Positions 25,508 to 34,696 of a stretch of DNA of 64,000 nucleotides are shown here, one piece after another. The stretch comes from Paenibacillus sp. 1781tsa1. Lineage in GTDB: Bacteria > Bacillota > Bacilli > Paenibacillales > Paenibacillaceae. Position 1 is the first letter of the stretch. Every line of letters starts with the position of its first letter. Under the pieces are notes generated by a model. That model searched no databases, was not told the origin of the DNA, and saw only the letters and a list, made by a program, of their open reading frames with translations. The position numbers were made by a program, and so were the translations under genes. The stretch covers positions 6,882,001-6,946,000 of the forward strand of contig NZ_JAMYWY010000001.1 in the NCBI RefSeq assembly GCF_024159265.1, written 5' to 3'.

Positions 25508-25876
25508 GTGAGCACCCCGATGTCCATTGTACGAAGACTATCCTTATTACCAGTTATCTTGCTTCTGCTAACGCTCGGATGCGGAGAGCAATCCGAAGAA
25601 GAAGGGAAAGAGAAGCCACATGTGCGAGGAATGATTACGGATTTTGAGGAAAAAAGAGGTCAGGTACTCATCGAGAATAAAGAAGATGGAGGTGTTGAAT
25701 CAGGACCGATTTGGATTTCGCTCAACACGGATGCCGAACTCATCATCGAAGGAGAGATTGTCAATGTCTCTTTGGATGAGACGCTAGTTGGTCGAAGAGC
25801 AGAAGTGTGGATCGGTAGATTTATCAAACAATCTTACCCTCCCCAAACCAAGGCTGTAAAAATGGTCATTCATTAA
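25508..25876 (+). CDS. Small lipoprotein, DUF3221-like
   Basis: A 122-residue lipoprotein with lipobox LTLGC (Cys near residue 25). The mature part starts Glu/Lys-rich and then forms a small beta-barrel-like domain: RGMITDFEEKRGQVLIEN, a middle strand region and the ending VWIGRFIKQSYPPQTKAVKMVI. The SYPPQ-type ending recalls DUF3221/YobA proteins. The start may be the GTG at 25508 (AAGG 7 bp upstream) or the ATG at 25520 (GAGGTG 9 bp upstream); the GTG is given. It is divergent from the mph unit. Function is unknown. Confidence 0.72.
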   Translation: MSTPMSIVRRLSLLPVILLLLTLGCGEQSEEEGKEKPHVRGMITDFEEKRGQVLIENKEDGGVESGPIWISLNTDAELIIEGEIVNVSLDETLVGRRAEVWIGRFIKQSYPPQTKAVKMVIH

Positions 25877-26228
25877 TACACAGCAAATTCCACCGATACA
25901 TTTCGTTTCACGTGGAACGTTATGATACACCTACGAACAGCAACGAACATTGCTCCCTCAAATCAGAAATCATGAAAACAATTTAATCACTTGATGCATT
26001 TACTCCGTTAGCCTGCCTGCATATAGAGTATAATGAAGAGGTATACGATAAATGTACGGTGCAATGCTTGTATGTAAGAATATTGCATTATTCAAGATTT
26101 CAAACGCTCCCGTGTACAAAATATAGACGAATAAAACTATTTCGCTCTATATTTTACTGATTTGAAGTCGCTTTAAGGATTTATGCAATATGCTCCTGTA
26201 TTCAAAACTAACGCAAAAGAGGTAAACG
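25877..26228 (+). promoter_or_regulatory. Structured leader of DEAD-box helicase gene
   Basis: No gene is seen. TATAAT at 26029-26034 is a possible -10, giving an untranslated leader of about 190 nt. The leader holds a long hairpin (26118-26127 with 26146-26155, plus inner CGAATA/TATTTCG pairs) and three copies of TGCAAT or its complement (26060, 26082, 26184) that could pair alternatively. Such leaders are common for cold-induced RNA helicases; regulation here is inferred. Confidence 0.45.
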
Positions 26229-27674
26229 ATGAGCGAGCAACAATTTAAAGATTATGGACTTGGTGAAGAGATCGTAAAAGCACTGGATAGTCTGGGCTAT
26301 GAGACACCAACCGAGGTTCAAACTAAAGTTATTCCGGTAGCACTGGAAAATCAGGATCTTGTGGTGAAATCACAGACGGGTAGCGGTAAAACAGCTGCCT
26401 ACGGTATTCCGCTCTGCGAGCTGGTGGATTGGAATGAGAATAAGCCACAGGCTTTGATTCTTACCCCTACCCGGGAATTGGCTTTGCAGGTTAACGAAGA
26501 TATTACGAATATCGGGCGCTTTAAGCGCATTAAAGCAACCGCACTATACGGACAGTCCCCTTTTCATATCCAAAAAGCCGAGTTGAAGCAAAGAACACAT
26601 GTCGCTGTAGGTACGCCAGGTCGGGTACTGGATCATATCGAACGCGGCACGCTGCCACTCGAACGGATTGCATACCTTGTCATTGACGAGGCCGATGAGA
26701 TGCTGAATATGGGCTTTATCGAGACGGTGCAAGCGATTATTCAGAAACTGCCGCAGGAGCGAGTAACGATGCTGTTCTCGGCTACCTTCCCTGAAGATGT
26801 AGCCAAGCTGTCACGCAAATACATGAACAACCCGGTAGAGATCGAGATCAAGGCAAGTGGACTGACAACTGCCACCATCGAACATGCTGTGATTCACGTG
26901 CCAGAGGTGAACAAAACCGCGCTGCTTCAGGACTTGTTCATTGTGGAAAATCCGGATAGCTGCATTGTGTTCTGCCGTACGCAGGAGAATGTGGATAAAC
27001 TGTTCCGGGTCATGGCTGACCTTGACTACCCAGCAGATCGTATCCATGGTGGTATGGAGCAGGATGAGCGGATCGAAGTGATGAACGCATTCCGACGGGG
27101 ACAATTCCGTTATCTGATCGCTACGGATGTAGCCGCACGTGGTATTGATATCACGAATATTACCCATGTCATCAACTACGATATTCCTTTGGAAAAAGAG
27201 GGATATGTTCACCGTACAGGCCGTACGGGTCGCGCAGGCAAAACAGGTAAAGCCATTACGTTGATTACACCGAAAGATGGCAGACGTCTGGCTGAGATTG
27301 AATCCTATATCGGATTCCAAATCCCTGTCGTGAAAGCACCTTCCGAAGATGCTGTAGATCGCCGCAGAGAAGATTTTGAGAAGCGATTGAAGATTGTGCC
27401 TGAACGCAAAAAGGACAAGCGTGAACAGTTGAACCAACAGATCATGAAGCTGAACTTCAACGGAGGCAAGAAGAAGAAACTTCGTGCCGTAGACTTTGTA
27501 GGTACCATCGCCAAGCTTGAAGGAGTTGCTGCAGACGATATCGGGATCATTACCATTCAAGACAATGTAACAGATGTGGAGATTCTGAATGGCAAAGGCC
27601 CACTCGTATTGGAGCTTATGCAGAATACAACGATCAAAAAGATGCAGCTCAAGGTTCGTAAAGGTCATAAATAG
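26229..27674 (+). CDS. dbpA: DEAD-box RNA helicase with DbpA RNA-binding domain
   Basis: A 481-residue ATP-dependent RNA helicase. All core motifs are present: Q motif region near residue 20, SQTGSGKT (Walker A), [20 protein letters not shown] box proper, [17 protein letters not shown] and [10 protein letters not shown]. The last 75 residues, after a Lys-rich GGKKKKLR stretch, form the DbpA/YxiN-type RNA-recognition domain ([16 protein letters not shown]) that targets 23S rRNA hairpin 92. It should act in large ribosomal subunit assembly. AAAGAGG precedes the ATG. A long structured leader precedes it and a terminator follows. Confidence 0.96.
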   Translation: MSEQQFKDYGLGEEIVKALDSLGYETPTEVQTKVIPVALENQDLVVKSQTGSGKTAAYGIPLCELVDWNENKPQALILTPTRELALQVNEDITNIGRFKRIKATALYGQSPFHIQKAELKQRTHVAVGTPGRVLDHIERGTLPLERIAYLVIDEADEMLNMGFIETVQAIIQKLPQERVTMLFSATFPEDVAKLSRKYMNNPVEIEIKASGLTTATIEHAVIHVPEVNKTALLQDLFIVENPDSCIVFCRTQENVDKLFRVMADLDYPADRIHGGMEQDERIEVMNAFRRGQFRYLIATDVAARGIDITNITHVINYDIPLEKEGYVHRTGRTGRAGKTGKAITLITPKDGRRLAEIESYIGFQIPVVKAPSEDAVDRRREDFEKRLKIVPERKKDKREQLNQQIMKLNFNGGKKKKLRAVDFVGTIAKLEGVAADDIGIITIQDNVTDVEILNGKGPLVLELMQNTTIKKMQLKVRKGHK

Positions 27675-27706
27675 ATTGGTGAATGTCGCAAAATAAATAG
27701 GAATTC

Positions 27707-27755
27707 AAACAGGGATAGTGGACTCTTTTCTAAGTCTGCCATCCCTGTTTTCTCT
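27707..27755. terminator. Bidirectional terminator
   Basis: AAACAGGGAT (27707-27716) pairs with ATCCCTGTTT (27741-27750), followed by TCTCTCTTTT. Confidence 0.85.
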
Positions 27756-27803
27756 CTTTTCGATGTATGACTCTACTATTCTAGAACTCTCTTGCCGTTC
27801 AAT

Positions 27804-29216
27804 TCACCTCTTCTTTTTCCGTACTGTACCGCCTTCCACCGCAAACCGAAATAGTGCATCTTCTGCACCACCGATATCATCCGTAACCTGAAACGTCGCT
27901 GCATCTCCCGACTTATATACACTCCCCGTCACAAAGCTGAACACCACACGGTCATCTTTGCCCCAATATTTATTCAGCATCACAAATGCACTGCCGTTCA
28001 CGCCCTTAACCGTGCGGTTGCCATTGGCATTATACAGACTATTCTGATCCATTGCCCAGCTCTGGGGGTTGGCATCGAATAGATGTGTAAAGCTCGCACG
28101 ATCGATATGTTTATTGGGTTTACCCCATAGATATACATGATCGGCATCCACTGCCCAGCTCCCAGAAGGTGTTATTAACTCAAATGTTGATGCATCTGCC
28201 CCCTTGATTATCTGAAGCATATCATCTGGATGACCAAAAGGCTGACTTGTCCGAGCAACCTCGGCACGATATACATGTTGCTGATCCTTAGAAAGTCCAA
28301 GATATTCCGTCCCGGCATAAGTTTCAAACTGCCGAGCGTCAGCTCCTTCCACACGGTAACCGTTGTAAAACACATGATTGTCATCACGACCGAAGGGTCC
28401 GCCTATTGGCTGGAAAGTATCTGGATCTGCTCCTTTTACAGTGCGCCACTGAAAATATACACGTTCCCGGTCCCGTGCAAACTGCTCATCCAACGGTTCA
28501 AAGGTAGACCTATGCACATCCCGAACGAGATTGTACACTTCCTTCGCTTCCCGATGAGCCGTACCGCCCCATTCTGTTTTATAAAAAATGGACGACGCAG
28601 TCTCAACCCAGTTCCCTGTAATCTGCGTAGCGCCCTCTGCACTATGGGCATAATGCGAATGCCACCAGCCAGGTACGTCCGGATGATGTTCACGGAACCA
28701 TTCTCTCACCTCATCCTTTTCCCCATTCGCATAGCGAAGAGAACTGGACAGATGGAACAGATGATCCTCATCGGTACAATAATCGTGATGAGCAATTACA
28801 GCATTCGTATCAATATCCTCAAATAGATGAAAATGCGTGCTGCTCTTCACATATAAATAACGTTGGTCCTGAGCGAAGTAGGACGTATCCGGCAGCAGCC
28901 GAAAGCTGGGCGGATCCGAGTTAGGCACGGCCTGATCTTCCAGATAGACATAACGCGAGTCACAACAGTAATCTTCATCGATCACACGGAAAGCTTCCGT
29001 ATCCCGGCTGAACAAACTCGCCTTGTTCTTACGAGCATTGAACCACCATATTCCCTGACGATCCCGAAGATAGGCGAAAGTCAGCCACCCCTTCGGATAA
29101 GTAGAGATGACCTCAAAATCCTGAGCGGTAATGCCACCCTTAATCGGAGTGCTGGTTCCATCTTCTTCATTTTGCAATATCACTTGAAGGTCTTCATCTA
29201 CAATAAACTTGTCCAT
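27804..29216 (-). CDS. DKNYY-repeat protein
   Basis: A 470-residue soluble protein built from repeats of the DKNYY family. Units read like FARDRERVYFQWRTVKGADPDTFQPIGG, GRDDNHVFYNGYRVEGADARQFE and AVDADHVYLWGKPNKHIDRASF. Each has Asp-x-x-x-Val-Tyr followed by a Gly-Ala-Asp-x-x-Thr-Phe step, so a repetitive beta structure is expected. There is no signal peptide. GGAGGGGG precedes the ATG. It is monocistronic. The family function is not established, and the repeats suggest binding rather than catalysis. Confidence 0.85.
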   Translation of the reverse strand: MDKFIVDEDLQVILQNEEDGTSTPIKGGITAQDFEVISTYPKGWLTFAYLRDRQGIWWFNARKNKASLFSRDTEAFRVIDEDYCCDSRYVYLEDQAVPNSDPPSFRLLPDTSYFAQDQRYLYVKSSTHFHLFEDIDTNAVIAHHDYCTDEDHLFHLSSSLRYANGEKDEVREWFREHHPDVPGWWHSHYAHSAEGATQITGNWVETASSIFYKTEWGGTAHREAKEVYNLVRDVHRSTFEPLDEQFARDRERVYFQWRTVKGADPDTFQPIGGPFGRDDNHVFYNGYRVEGADARQFETYAGTEYLGLSKDQQHVYRAEVARTSQPFGHPDDMLQIIKGADASTFELITPSGSWAVDADHVYLWGKPNKHIDRASFTHLFDANPQSWAMDQNSLYNANGNRTVKGVNGSAFVMLNKYWGKDDRVVFSFVTGSVYKSGDAATFQVTDDIGGAEDALFRFAVEGGTVRKKKR

Positions 29217-29425
29217 GAGGTTTCCCCCTCCAAATATGTTATAACAATTAACAATTTAGTCTATCTTCATTTTAACGTGTACACCTGATCCTCTCTACAT
29301 CATCGTACATGACATTTAGGAACATTTCCTCCGCTCTCACCGCTCAACCCCGAAGAGATGAAGATTTGTTCAGTAATGGACGAATTGTTCACTTGAAAAA
29401 GAGTTTAGTCCAACTAGAATATAAA

Positions 29426-29439
29426 TGAAAGCGTTATAT
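29426..29439 (+). promoter_or_regulatory. cre-like site upstream of GH43-like gene
   Basis: TATAAA (29421-29426 region) runs into TGAAAGCGTTATAT, matching 12 of 14 CcpA consensus positions, 33 bp before the start codon. The placement copies the glycerate and PL4 genes. Confidence 0.5.
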
Positions 29440-29471
29440 TTCAGTTGCATATCTTCCGGGAGGTGTATGTC

Positions 29472-31340
29472 ATGGGTAAAAGGAAAGCGGTTTGGTTTCT
29501 GGTCTTTGCACTCACGTTCACCCTGTTTGGACTTCATCCTGAACGAACAAGCGCAGCAAGTGTCACGATAACCAATGGCACCGATTGGCTCGACACCGCA
29601 GGCAATCCCATCCATGCGAACAGCGGCAACATTCTACAGGTAGGCTCGACGTATTATCTGTACGGTGAACATGCGGTGGGCGGCAGGTTTGACAGTGTGA
29701 ACGTCTACACCTCCACGGATCTGAAGAACTGGACTTTCAGCAACGCCATCCTGACGAAAGATTCCGCAACCGAGCTGGCCTCCAGCAAGATCGAACGCCC
29801 CAAAGTTATCTATAATGCCTCCACCAACCAGTATGTACTCTGGGCACACTATGAGAACGGTACCGACTACAACCTCGGGCGTGTAGCGGTTGCAACAAGC
29901 AATACCCCGAATGGCAAATTCACCTATGAGGGCAGCTTCCGCCCACTCAATTATGAATCCCGTGACATGACCGTCTTTGTTGATACAGATGGCACAGGTT
30001 ATCTGGTTACTGCCTCACGCAAAAATGGCGGTGCTAATGATACGATGGCTATTTTCAAAATGAATGCAAGTTACACCGGAATACAATCCTTCGAGGGTTG
30101 GCTGTTCGAGAATGCCTACCGTGAAGCACCTGCCGTTGTGAAAAAAGGCAACCGTTACTACCTCTTCACCTCCCAAGCCGCTGGCTGGTATCCGAATCAG
30201 GGTGCTTATGCTACAGCAACTTCCATGGCGGGCCCGTGGACTGCACTTACACCATATGGCAATCCATCTGCCTTCGGTTCGCAGATCCATGATATTGCCA
30301 CGATTACAGGCAGCAACACCACATCCTACATCTACATGGGGGATCGCTGGAATCCGATGAACCTCGGAGAACACAAACATATCTGGCTGCCGCTAACCTT
30401 AAATGATTCGAACGGAACAGCATCACTGGAGTGGTATACAACGTGGAATATCGATGCAGTAACGGGGACCGTAACACCGCCTGCTCTCGTCAATCATGCC
30501 CAAGGCAAAACAGCTACTGCCATCTCCACAGCCTCCGGCTCGTCCGCATCCAACGTCAATGATGGCAACTACCAGACTTCATGGGTGGCTTCCTCCAATA
30601 GTTGGCCCGCCTGGTGGCAGGTGGACTTCGGCGCACCGAAGACGATCACGGAGATTGACACGTCCTGGTTTATGTATAAAGGTTCCGAGGGGTACTACAA
30701 ATATAAAATCGAAATTAGCAACGATGGTGTCAATTACTCCACCTTGGATCGCACCAACAATCTGACCTATGGTTTCACCACGGATGCTGTGCATTTCACA
30801 GCCCGTTATGTACGGATCAATATGGTGAACGCCGTCTTGTGGAATAATCCGGGGAACTGGTACACCCCAACCCTGCACGAGGTCAAAATGTTGGGCCCTG
30901 CAACACCTGAAGCCACAGGTTACAGCCGGTTCAGTTCACACAATTATCCGGATCGATACATCCGTCATGCCAATTACACCGCTCGCGTGGATGCCAATGT
31001 CTCTCCTGCCCTGGACTCACAGTTCCGCGTCGTACCGGGTCTTGCCAGCTCTACAGGAATATCACTGGAGTCCATTAACTTCCCAGGCTACTTTCTGAAG
31101 CGTAATGCCAGCAACAAAATTGTACTTGAAGCTTACGCCGACACCGCTGCCTACAAAGGAGATGCTACGTTCCTGAGCAGCCCTGGTTGGGCTGACAGCA
31201 CCAAAGTATCCCTTCAATCGTACAGTCAGCCCGGATATTACATCCGGCATTATGACTACGTGTTACAGCTCGATGCGATCAACGCATCCAGCAGCTCAAC
31301 GGTGAAGAGTGACGCTACGTTTGGGCGAACCAATTTCTAA
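29472..31340 (+). CDS. Secreted GH43-like enzyme with F5/8C and AbfB modules
   Basis: A 622-residue secreted enzyme. The signal peptide ends near TSAAS. Residues about 35-340 form a five-bladed-propeller glycosidase resembling GH43 exo-beta-1,3-galactanases (GNILQVGSTYYLYGEHAVGG, IERPKVIYNASTNQYVLWAH, REAPAVVKKGNRYYLFTS). An F5/8-type C (discoidin-like) module follows (about 345-485, NVNDGNYQTSWVASSNSWPAWWQVDFG), then an AbfB-type beta-trefoil (about 495-620) that binds arabinose-containing chains. Target glycans are therefore probably arabinogalactan or pectin side chains. The ATG at 29472 has GGAGG 8 bp upstream. Confidence 0.88.
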   Translation: MGKRKAVWFLVFALTFTLFGLHPERTSAASVTITNGTDWLDTAGNPIHANSGNILQVGSTYYLYGEHAVGGRFDSVNVYTSTDLKNWTFSNAILTKDSATELASSKIERPKVIYNASTNQYVLWAHYENGTDYNLGRVAVATSNTPNGKFTYEGSFRPLNYESRDMTVFVDTDGTGYLVTASRKNGGANDTMAIFKMNASYTGIQSFEGWLFENAYREAPAVVKKGNRYYLFTSQAAGWYPNQGAYATATSMAGPWTALTPYGNPSAFGSQIHDIATITGSNTTSYIYMGDRWNPMNLGEHKHIWLPLTLNDSNGTASLEWYTTWNIDAVTGTVTPPALVNHAQGKTATAISTASGSSASNVNDGNYQTSWVASSNSWPAWWQVDFGAPKTITEIDTSWFMYKGSEGYYKYKIEISNDGVNYSTLDRTNNLTYGFTTDAVHFTARYVRINMVNAVLWNNPGNWYTPTLHEVKMLGPATPEATGYSRFSSHNYPDRYIRHANYTARVDANVSPALDSQFRVVPGLASSTGISLESINFPGYFLKRNASNKIVLEAYADTAAYKGDATFLSSPGWADSTKVSLQSYSQPGYYIRHYDYVLQLDAINASSSSTVKSDATFGRTNF

Positions 31341-31404
31341 TTGGGTGTCATCTGCGTCATAGATTATGTTATAGTCATCGGGAAGTGATTTGGAGGAGAT
31401 AATA

Positions 31405-31446
31405 ATGATGATCAAAATTACAACTGGACCAACTCTCGAAGGATAG
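31405..31446 (+). CDS. 13-codon upstream ORF before GNAT gene
   Basis: GGAGGAG is followed after 6 bp by ATG and 12 further codons (MMIKITTGPTLEG), then TAG. The ribosome site is stronger than that of the gene downstream. The ORF overlaps the TGGACC strand (31425-31430) that can pair with GGTCCA (31455-31460). Its last codons GAAGG can pair with CCTTC at 31475-31479. This is the layout of a translational attenuator leader peptide; expression is not proven. Confidence 0.5.
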   Translation: MMIKITTGPTLEG

Positions 31447-31474
31447 CGCCTGCGGGTCCAATAACTGCGTGTTT

Positions 31475-31490
31475 CCTTCAACAATGAAGG
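31475..31490 (+). promoter_or_regulatory. Hairpin sequestering GNAT ribosome site
   Basis: CCTTCA-ACAA-TGAAGG is a perfect 6-bp hairpin whose 3' arm is the GAAGG ribosome site of the GNAT gene starting at 31501. Folding would block initiation. Confidence 0.6.
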
Positions 31491-31500
31491 CGTGAAAGCT

Positions 31501-32361
31501 ATGTCAACTTATCAAGTCGTACCTATGATCTATGATTCCAAGGAACAGATTGATGCTATTATTTTGCTCGAAAAACAATGTAAACAGCTTGATTCCGTTC
31601 ATCTAAAGGCGGACCTTGACCATATTAGCAAAAAAGACGGAGACCATGCGCTCCTCTGTTATCGTGAAAGTGAATTGGTAGGACTCCTCAGTTGGTATCC
31701 ATCCGACGGTGTAACCGGGAATATTAATGCCATCGTACACCCAGATTTTCGTCGCCAAGGTGTGTTCCGTAGCCTACTGGACCGAGCCATCTTAGACATG
31801 AAACCACAGGGAATCAACCAACTCAGTTATCGCGTTCCTCAGGACTTATCTTCAGGTCTTCTTACTGCCCAATCCCTTGGAGCCATGTATGATCGTGCGG
31901 AGTACTCGATGCAACTTGTGAATGAGGTCCTTTCGGTTGTGGAGCCGCCTGAACTAACGTTGTCCGTGGCAGAAGCCGAGGATATGGAGTTTATGGTCAC
32001 TTGCTCATCCCAAGCCTTTGGAGATTCGGAGGACTGGACACGCGAGTACTTTATGCAAACAAATGAACCCAGCCGAGTCACCTATATTGCATGGCAGAAT
32101 CAACTGCCTGTTGGGCTGGTACGGGTCAACTCCATTAATGCAACAACCGCATTTATTCATAACTTCTGCATCTTGCCTGCTTATCAGGGACGGAAAATAG
32201 GACGCACCGTGCTTCATATTCTGGTGAATCTCCTAAGGCAACAACACTATGCAGATATTCGCCTATCCGTTGTTACTGAGAACGAACGTGCTTTGAACTT
32301 ATACCGCAGTGTTGGTTTTGAAGTGAATTCTGAGTATCACTATTTCAGCGGTCTTTTGTAA
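31501..32361 (+). CDS. Tandem GNAT N-acetyltransferase
   Basis: A 286-residue protein with two GNAT folds. The N-terminal unit contains NAIVHPDFRRQGVFRSLLDRAI and the C-terminal unit HNFCILPAYQGRKIGRTVLHILV followed by VVTENERALNLYRSVGFE. Both keep acetyl-CoA pyrophosphate-loop features (RRQGV, QGRKIG). The duplicated form resembles mycothiol-synthase-type and antibiotic-modifying acetyltransferases, but the substrate is unknown. The ATG at 31501 lies 10 bp after GAAGG; a GTG three codons earlier is too close. A small upstream ORF and a hairpin over the ribosome site suggest inducible translation, perhaps by a ribosome-targeting drug. Confidence 0.88.
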   Translation: MSTYQVVPMIYDSKEQIDAIILLEKQCKQLDSVHLKADLDHISKKDGDHALLCYRESELVGLLSWYPSDGVTGNINAIVHPDFRRQGVFRSLLDRAILDMKPQGINQLSYRVPQDLSSGLLTAQSLGAMYDRAEYSMQLVNEVLSVVEPPELTLSVAEAEDMEFMVTCSSQAFGDSEDWTREYFMQTNEPSRVTYIAWQNQLPVGLVRVNSINATTAFIHNFCILPAYQGRKIGRTVLHILVNLLRQQHYADIRLSVVTENERALNLYRSVGFEVNSEYHYFSGLL

Positions 32362-32370
32362 AAGACAATG

Positions 32371-32415
32371 GAGAGAGAGCGTTTTTTGCAAAGGGAGACG
32401 TTCTCTCTCTTTTAC
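32371..32415. terminator. Bidirectional terminator
   Basis: GAGAGAGAGCG pairs with CGTTCTCTCTC, followed by TTTTA, between two convergent acetyltransferase genes. Confidence 0.8.
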
Positions 32416-32440
32416 GTGATACAGATCCGTACATTTACAT

Positions 32441-32989
32441 TCAGAGATGATTGGAGAATTGGAAAATCAATTTATAGCCATCGAACGTTTGCCCATATAT
32501 TTCCCGATAGTGACCTCCGGTATAATTAGCCACTGTTTTCCGCCAGAAAGATTGGCCAATCTTATTGTTCTCCGATGGATTGGTGAACAACTCCCAACTT
32601 CCTCTAAACATTCCGAAGATTGTCGACGCTGCGTGTTCAGCAACGCCTGCACCTCGAAACGGCCGCATCAGAAAGAATTCATGTACGAAGAAGTCTATTC
32701 CTTGTGAGCAATGAGGCGGCGTGGATACGAATGCAAACCCAGCTGGAATGCCATCTACAATCACCAGAAACGGATAAAGACACTCCGGTTTTTCCCACCA
32801 TATGTTCTGCACATCATACTGATCCTGTAACGTTTTATAATCAGGACTTGTTTCGAAAATGCCGTGTTCATTCGGGGTATGCGCTCCACCCAGACCGTAA
32901 TGTCCGGATAGATCATGAAGGTATAACGGGTACATATTTTTAATCACATACGCCTCGTCCTTATTCGTTAATTTCACTTCTATATTCAT
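32441..32989 (-). CDS. GNAT-family acetyltransferase-like protein
   Basis: A 182-residue predicted acetyltransferase of the COG5628 type. The middle strand PFLVIVDGIPAGFAFVSTPP and the EFFLMRPFRGAGVAEHAASTIF segment match GNAT strand 4 and the acetyl-CoA loop, although the Q/RxxGxG/A loop is changed to RGAGVA. An SFWRK motif near the end is also typical. The ATG at 32989 is used; the TTG three codons upstream lacks a better site. It is a single gene and the substrate is unknown. Confidence 0.82.
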   Translation of the reverse strand: MNIEVKLTNKDEAYVIKNMYPLYLHDLSGHYGLGGAHTPNEHGIFETSPDYKTLQDQYDVQNIWWEKPECLYPFLVIVDGIPAGFAFVSTPPHCSQGIDFFVHEFFLMRPFRGAGVAEHAASTIFGMFRGSWELFTNPSENNKIGQSFWRKTVANYTGGHYREIYGQTFDGYKLIFQFSNHL

Positions 32990-33177
32990 ATTCACCAACC
33001 CTGTCAGATCATTTGAAAACGTATTTCAAAAACTCCCTCACGCATCCTTGCACCGTCAAATGAATTGTACGCAATATGACCAACCCCGAATATATAAAGA
33101 ATCCTTCATAACCATTCTTTATTCTTCTTTACAGGAAAAAAGCCACATTCGATGGCTCGAACGTAGCTTCTATAGTT

Positions 33178-33447
33178 TCATCCCTTTTTGCAATATACAA
33201 TTTTCTTGATGCTATCCACAGATAAACAGTATTGATCTGCAAGCTGATCAATGGTTGTTCCCGCAGCAAAAAGCTGGCGAATTTCAACGTTCCGTTCCTG
33301 AATAATCCTTCGGCCGCCCGAGTTCTCGCCCCACTTCTTATGGGCTTCCTTGGGTCGCGGAATATAGATCAAGCCTCCAGGGATATGACGCTGTATTTCT
33401 CGGAGCAATTCTTCCGGGAAGATGGTATCGGCATTAATGTATTTCAC
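33178..33447 (-). CDS. CD3324-family small helix-turn-helix protein
   Basis: An 89-residue protein matching the CD3324 pattern: YINADTIFPEELLREIQRHIPGGLIYIP at the start, then a basic KKWGENSGGRRII segment and a C-terminal helix-turn-helix (GTTIDQLADQYCLSVDSIKKIV). It probably binds nucleic acid, but no target is known. The GTG at 33447 is chosen because GGAGTGGAG precedes it; an ATG 17 codons upstream lacks support. The 263 bp upstream (to 33710) holds no recognisable gene. Confidence 0.85.
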   Translation of the reverse strand: MKYINADTIFPEELLREIQRHIPGGLIYIPRPKEAHKKWGENSGGRRIIQERNVEIRQLFAAGTTIDQLADQYCLSVDSIKKIVYCKKG

Positions 33448-33710
33448 GTTACTCCACTCCTTAAAAGTTAAAAATTTTAAGGCAGCAGAGTCGTACAATG
33501 AACGTATTGGATATGCACTACAATGGTATGGCGGAAAAGAATTTCAAGCTCTATGCAAACAACCGCCGTTGTTCATCGCATGGACTCTGCATAGAGCGGA
33601 TCGTGAAACTTCTTATGAATCGAATCATGGTAGCCCCCCATTCATATTCGTGCTGAAGAACCTTCAACTATCCATACCATAATAAGGTATATTTTCCTTA
33701 TTGGCAAAAT

Positions 33711-34637
33711 CTACACGTCAAATTGGTAATAAACTCCTGTTAATTCTTCCGAAACGCTCCATAGCTTGTTTGAAATATCAGCATTATATAATTTTTCGAT
33801 AATCTTAGCGGTCTTGGGATAGCCCTTAGTACCACCAATACCGCCAGGAGCAATATACTCCCCTCCCGTAATCGTTGGATCTGTTGCAGCGTACAAGGTA
33901 GGTAATGCCCCCATGTGTGCAGGTTGACTAATGATTTTCAGAAGACTCCGCATAAATATATTCGCCTGTTTCCCCGAACCGAAGGAGAACAGATTGGTAT
34001 TCGAAATTCCTGGATGAGCGGCGATACTCATAGAATCCATATGGGCGGAATTAAACTTATTCTGCAATTCTCTTGCAAACATCAGATTGGCCAGCTTGCT
34101 TTGACTGTAGAACTTCATGGGAGCATATCCTTTGGAGCCATCCAAATTATTAAAATCAATTGCACCATTACCAGCTGCCAAACTGCTTAGAGTAACCACT
34201 CTCGATTCCGGAGTAGAAATCAATCGAGGCAATAGCAGGCCCGTAAGCGCAAAATGGCCTAGATGATTACTACCAAATTGCAACTCAAAGCCATCCTTCG
34301 TCAACTGGAATGGAGGATTCATAATGCCTGCATTATTAACGAGAATGGACAAGGAATCGTATTGCTCAAGAAAAGCGGCTGCGAACTTACGGATACTGGC
34401 TAAATCACTAAGGTCAAGGTGCATAACGACGACCTCTCCCGCTACATGTACAGACGACTTTATTTGATTAGCTGCCTTTTCACCTTTTTCCACATTACGA
34501 ACGGCAAGGATAACTTTCGCGCCTTTTTCAGCTAACGCTAATGCTGTTTCATACCCTAACCCACCGTTCGAACCTGTCACAATCACTACTTTATTGGATA
34601 CAGTCGGGATGGTATCTTTAGTCCAAACTTTGCTCAT
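33711..34637 (-). CDS. SDR-family oxidoreductase (retinol dehydrogenase-like)
   Basis: A 308-residue NAD(P)-dependent short-chain dehydrogenase. The Rossmann loop VTGSNGGLGYETA is near residue 20, NNAGIMNPPF follows in the middle, and the catalytic YSQSKLANLMF holds Tyr and Lys. GSNHLGHFALTGLL is typical of the retinol-dehydrogenase/WW-oxidoreductase branch. The ATG at 34637 follows AGAGGTG. Sixty bp upstream, a WYL regulator is transcribed in the same direction, so the two may form an operon. The substrate is unknown. Confidence 0.9.
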   Translation of the reverse strand: MSKVWTKDTIPTVSNKVVIVTGSNGGLGYETALALAEKGAKVILAVRNVEKGEKAANQIKSSVHVAGEVVVMHLDLSDLASIRKFAAAFLEQYDSLSILVNNAGIMNPPFQLTKDGFELQFGSNHLGHFALTGLLLPRLISTPESRVVTLSSLAAGNGAIDFNNLDGSKGYAPMKFYSQSKLANLMFARELQNKFNSAHMDSMSIAAHPGISNTNLFSFGSGKQANIFMRSLLKIISQPAHMGALPTLYAATDPTITGGEYIAPGGIGGTKGYPKTAKIIEKLYNADISNKLWSVSEELTGVYYQFDV

Positions 34638-34696
34638 TTCTCTACACACCTCTCTTATCTTTTCCTTGATACCCAAATATCCAGCGTTTATAGCTT

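Noticed and set aside
25508-25876. Role of the small lipoprotein as part of the mph unit
   Set aside because: It is transcribed away from mph with its own ribosome site and has no resistance-related motif.
33422-33682. 86-codon ORF upstream of the CD3324 gene
   Set aside because: No ribosome site or recognisable protein; overlaps the start of the supported minus-strand gene.
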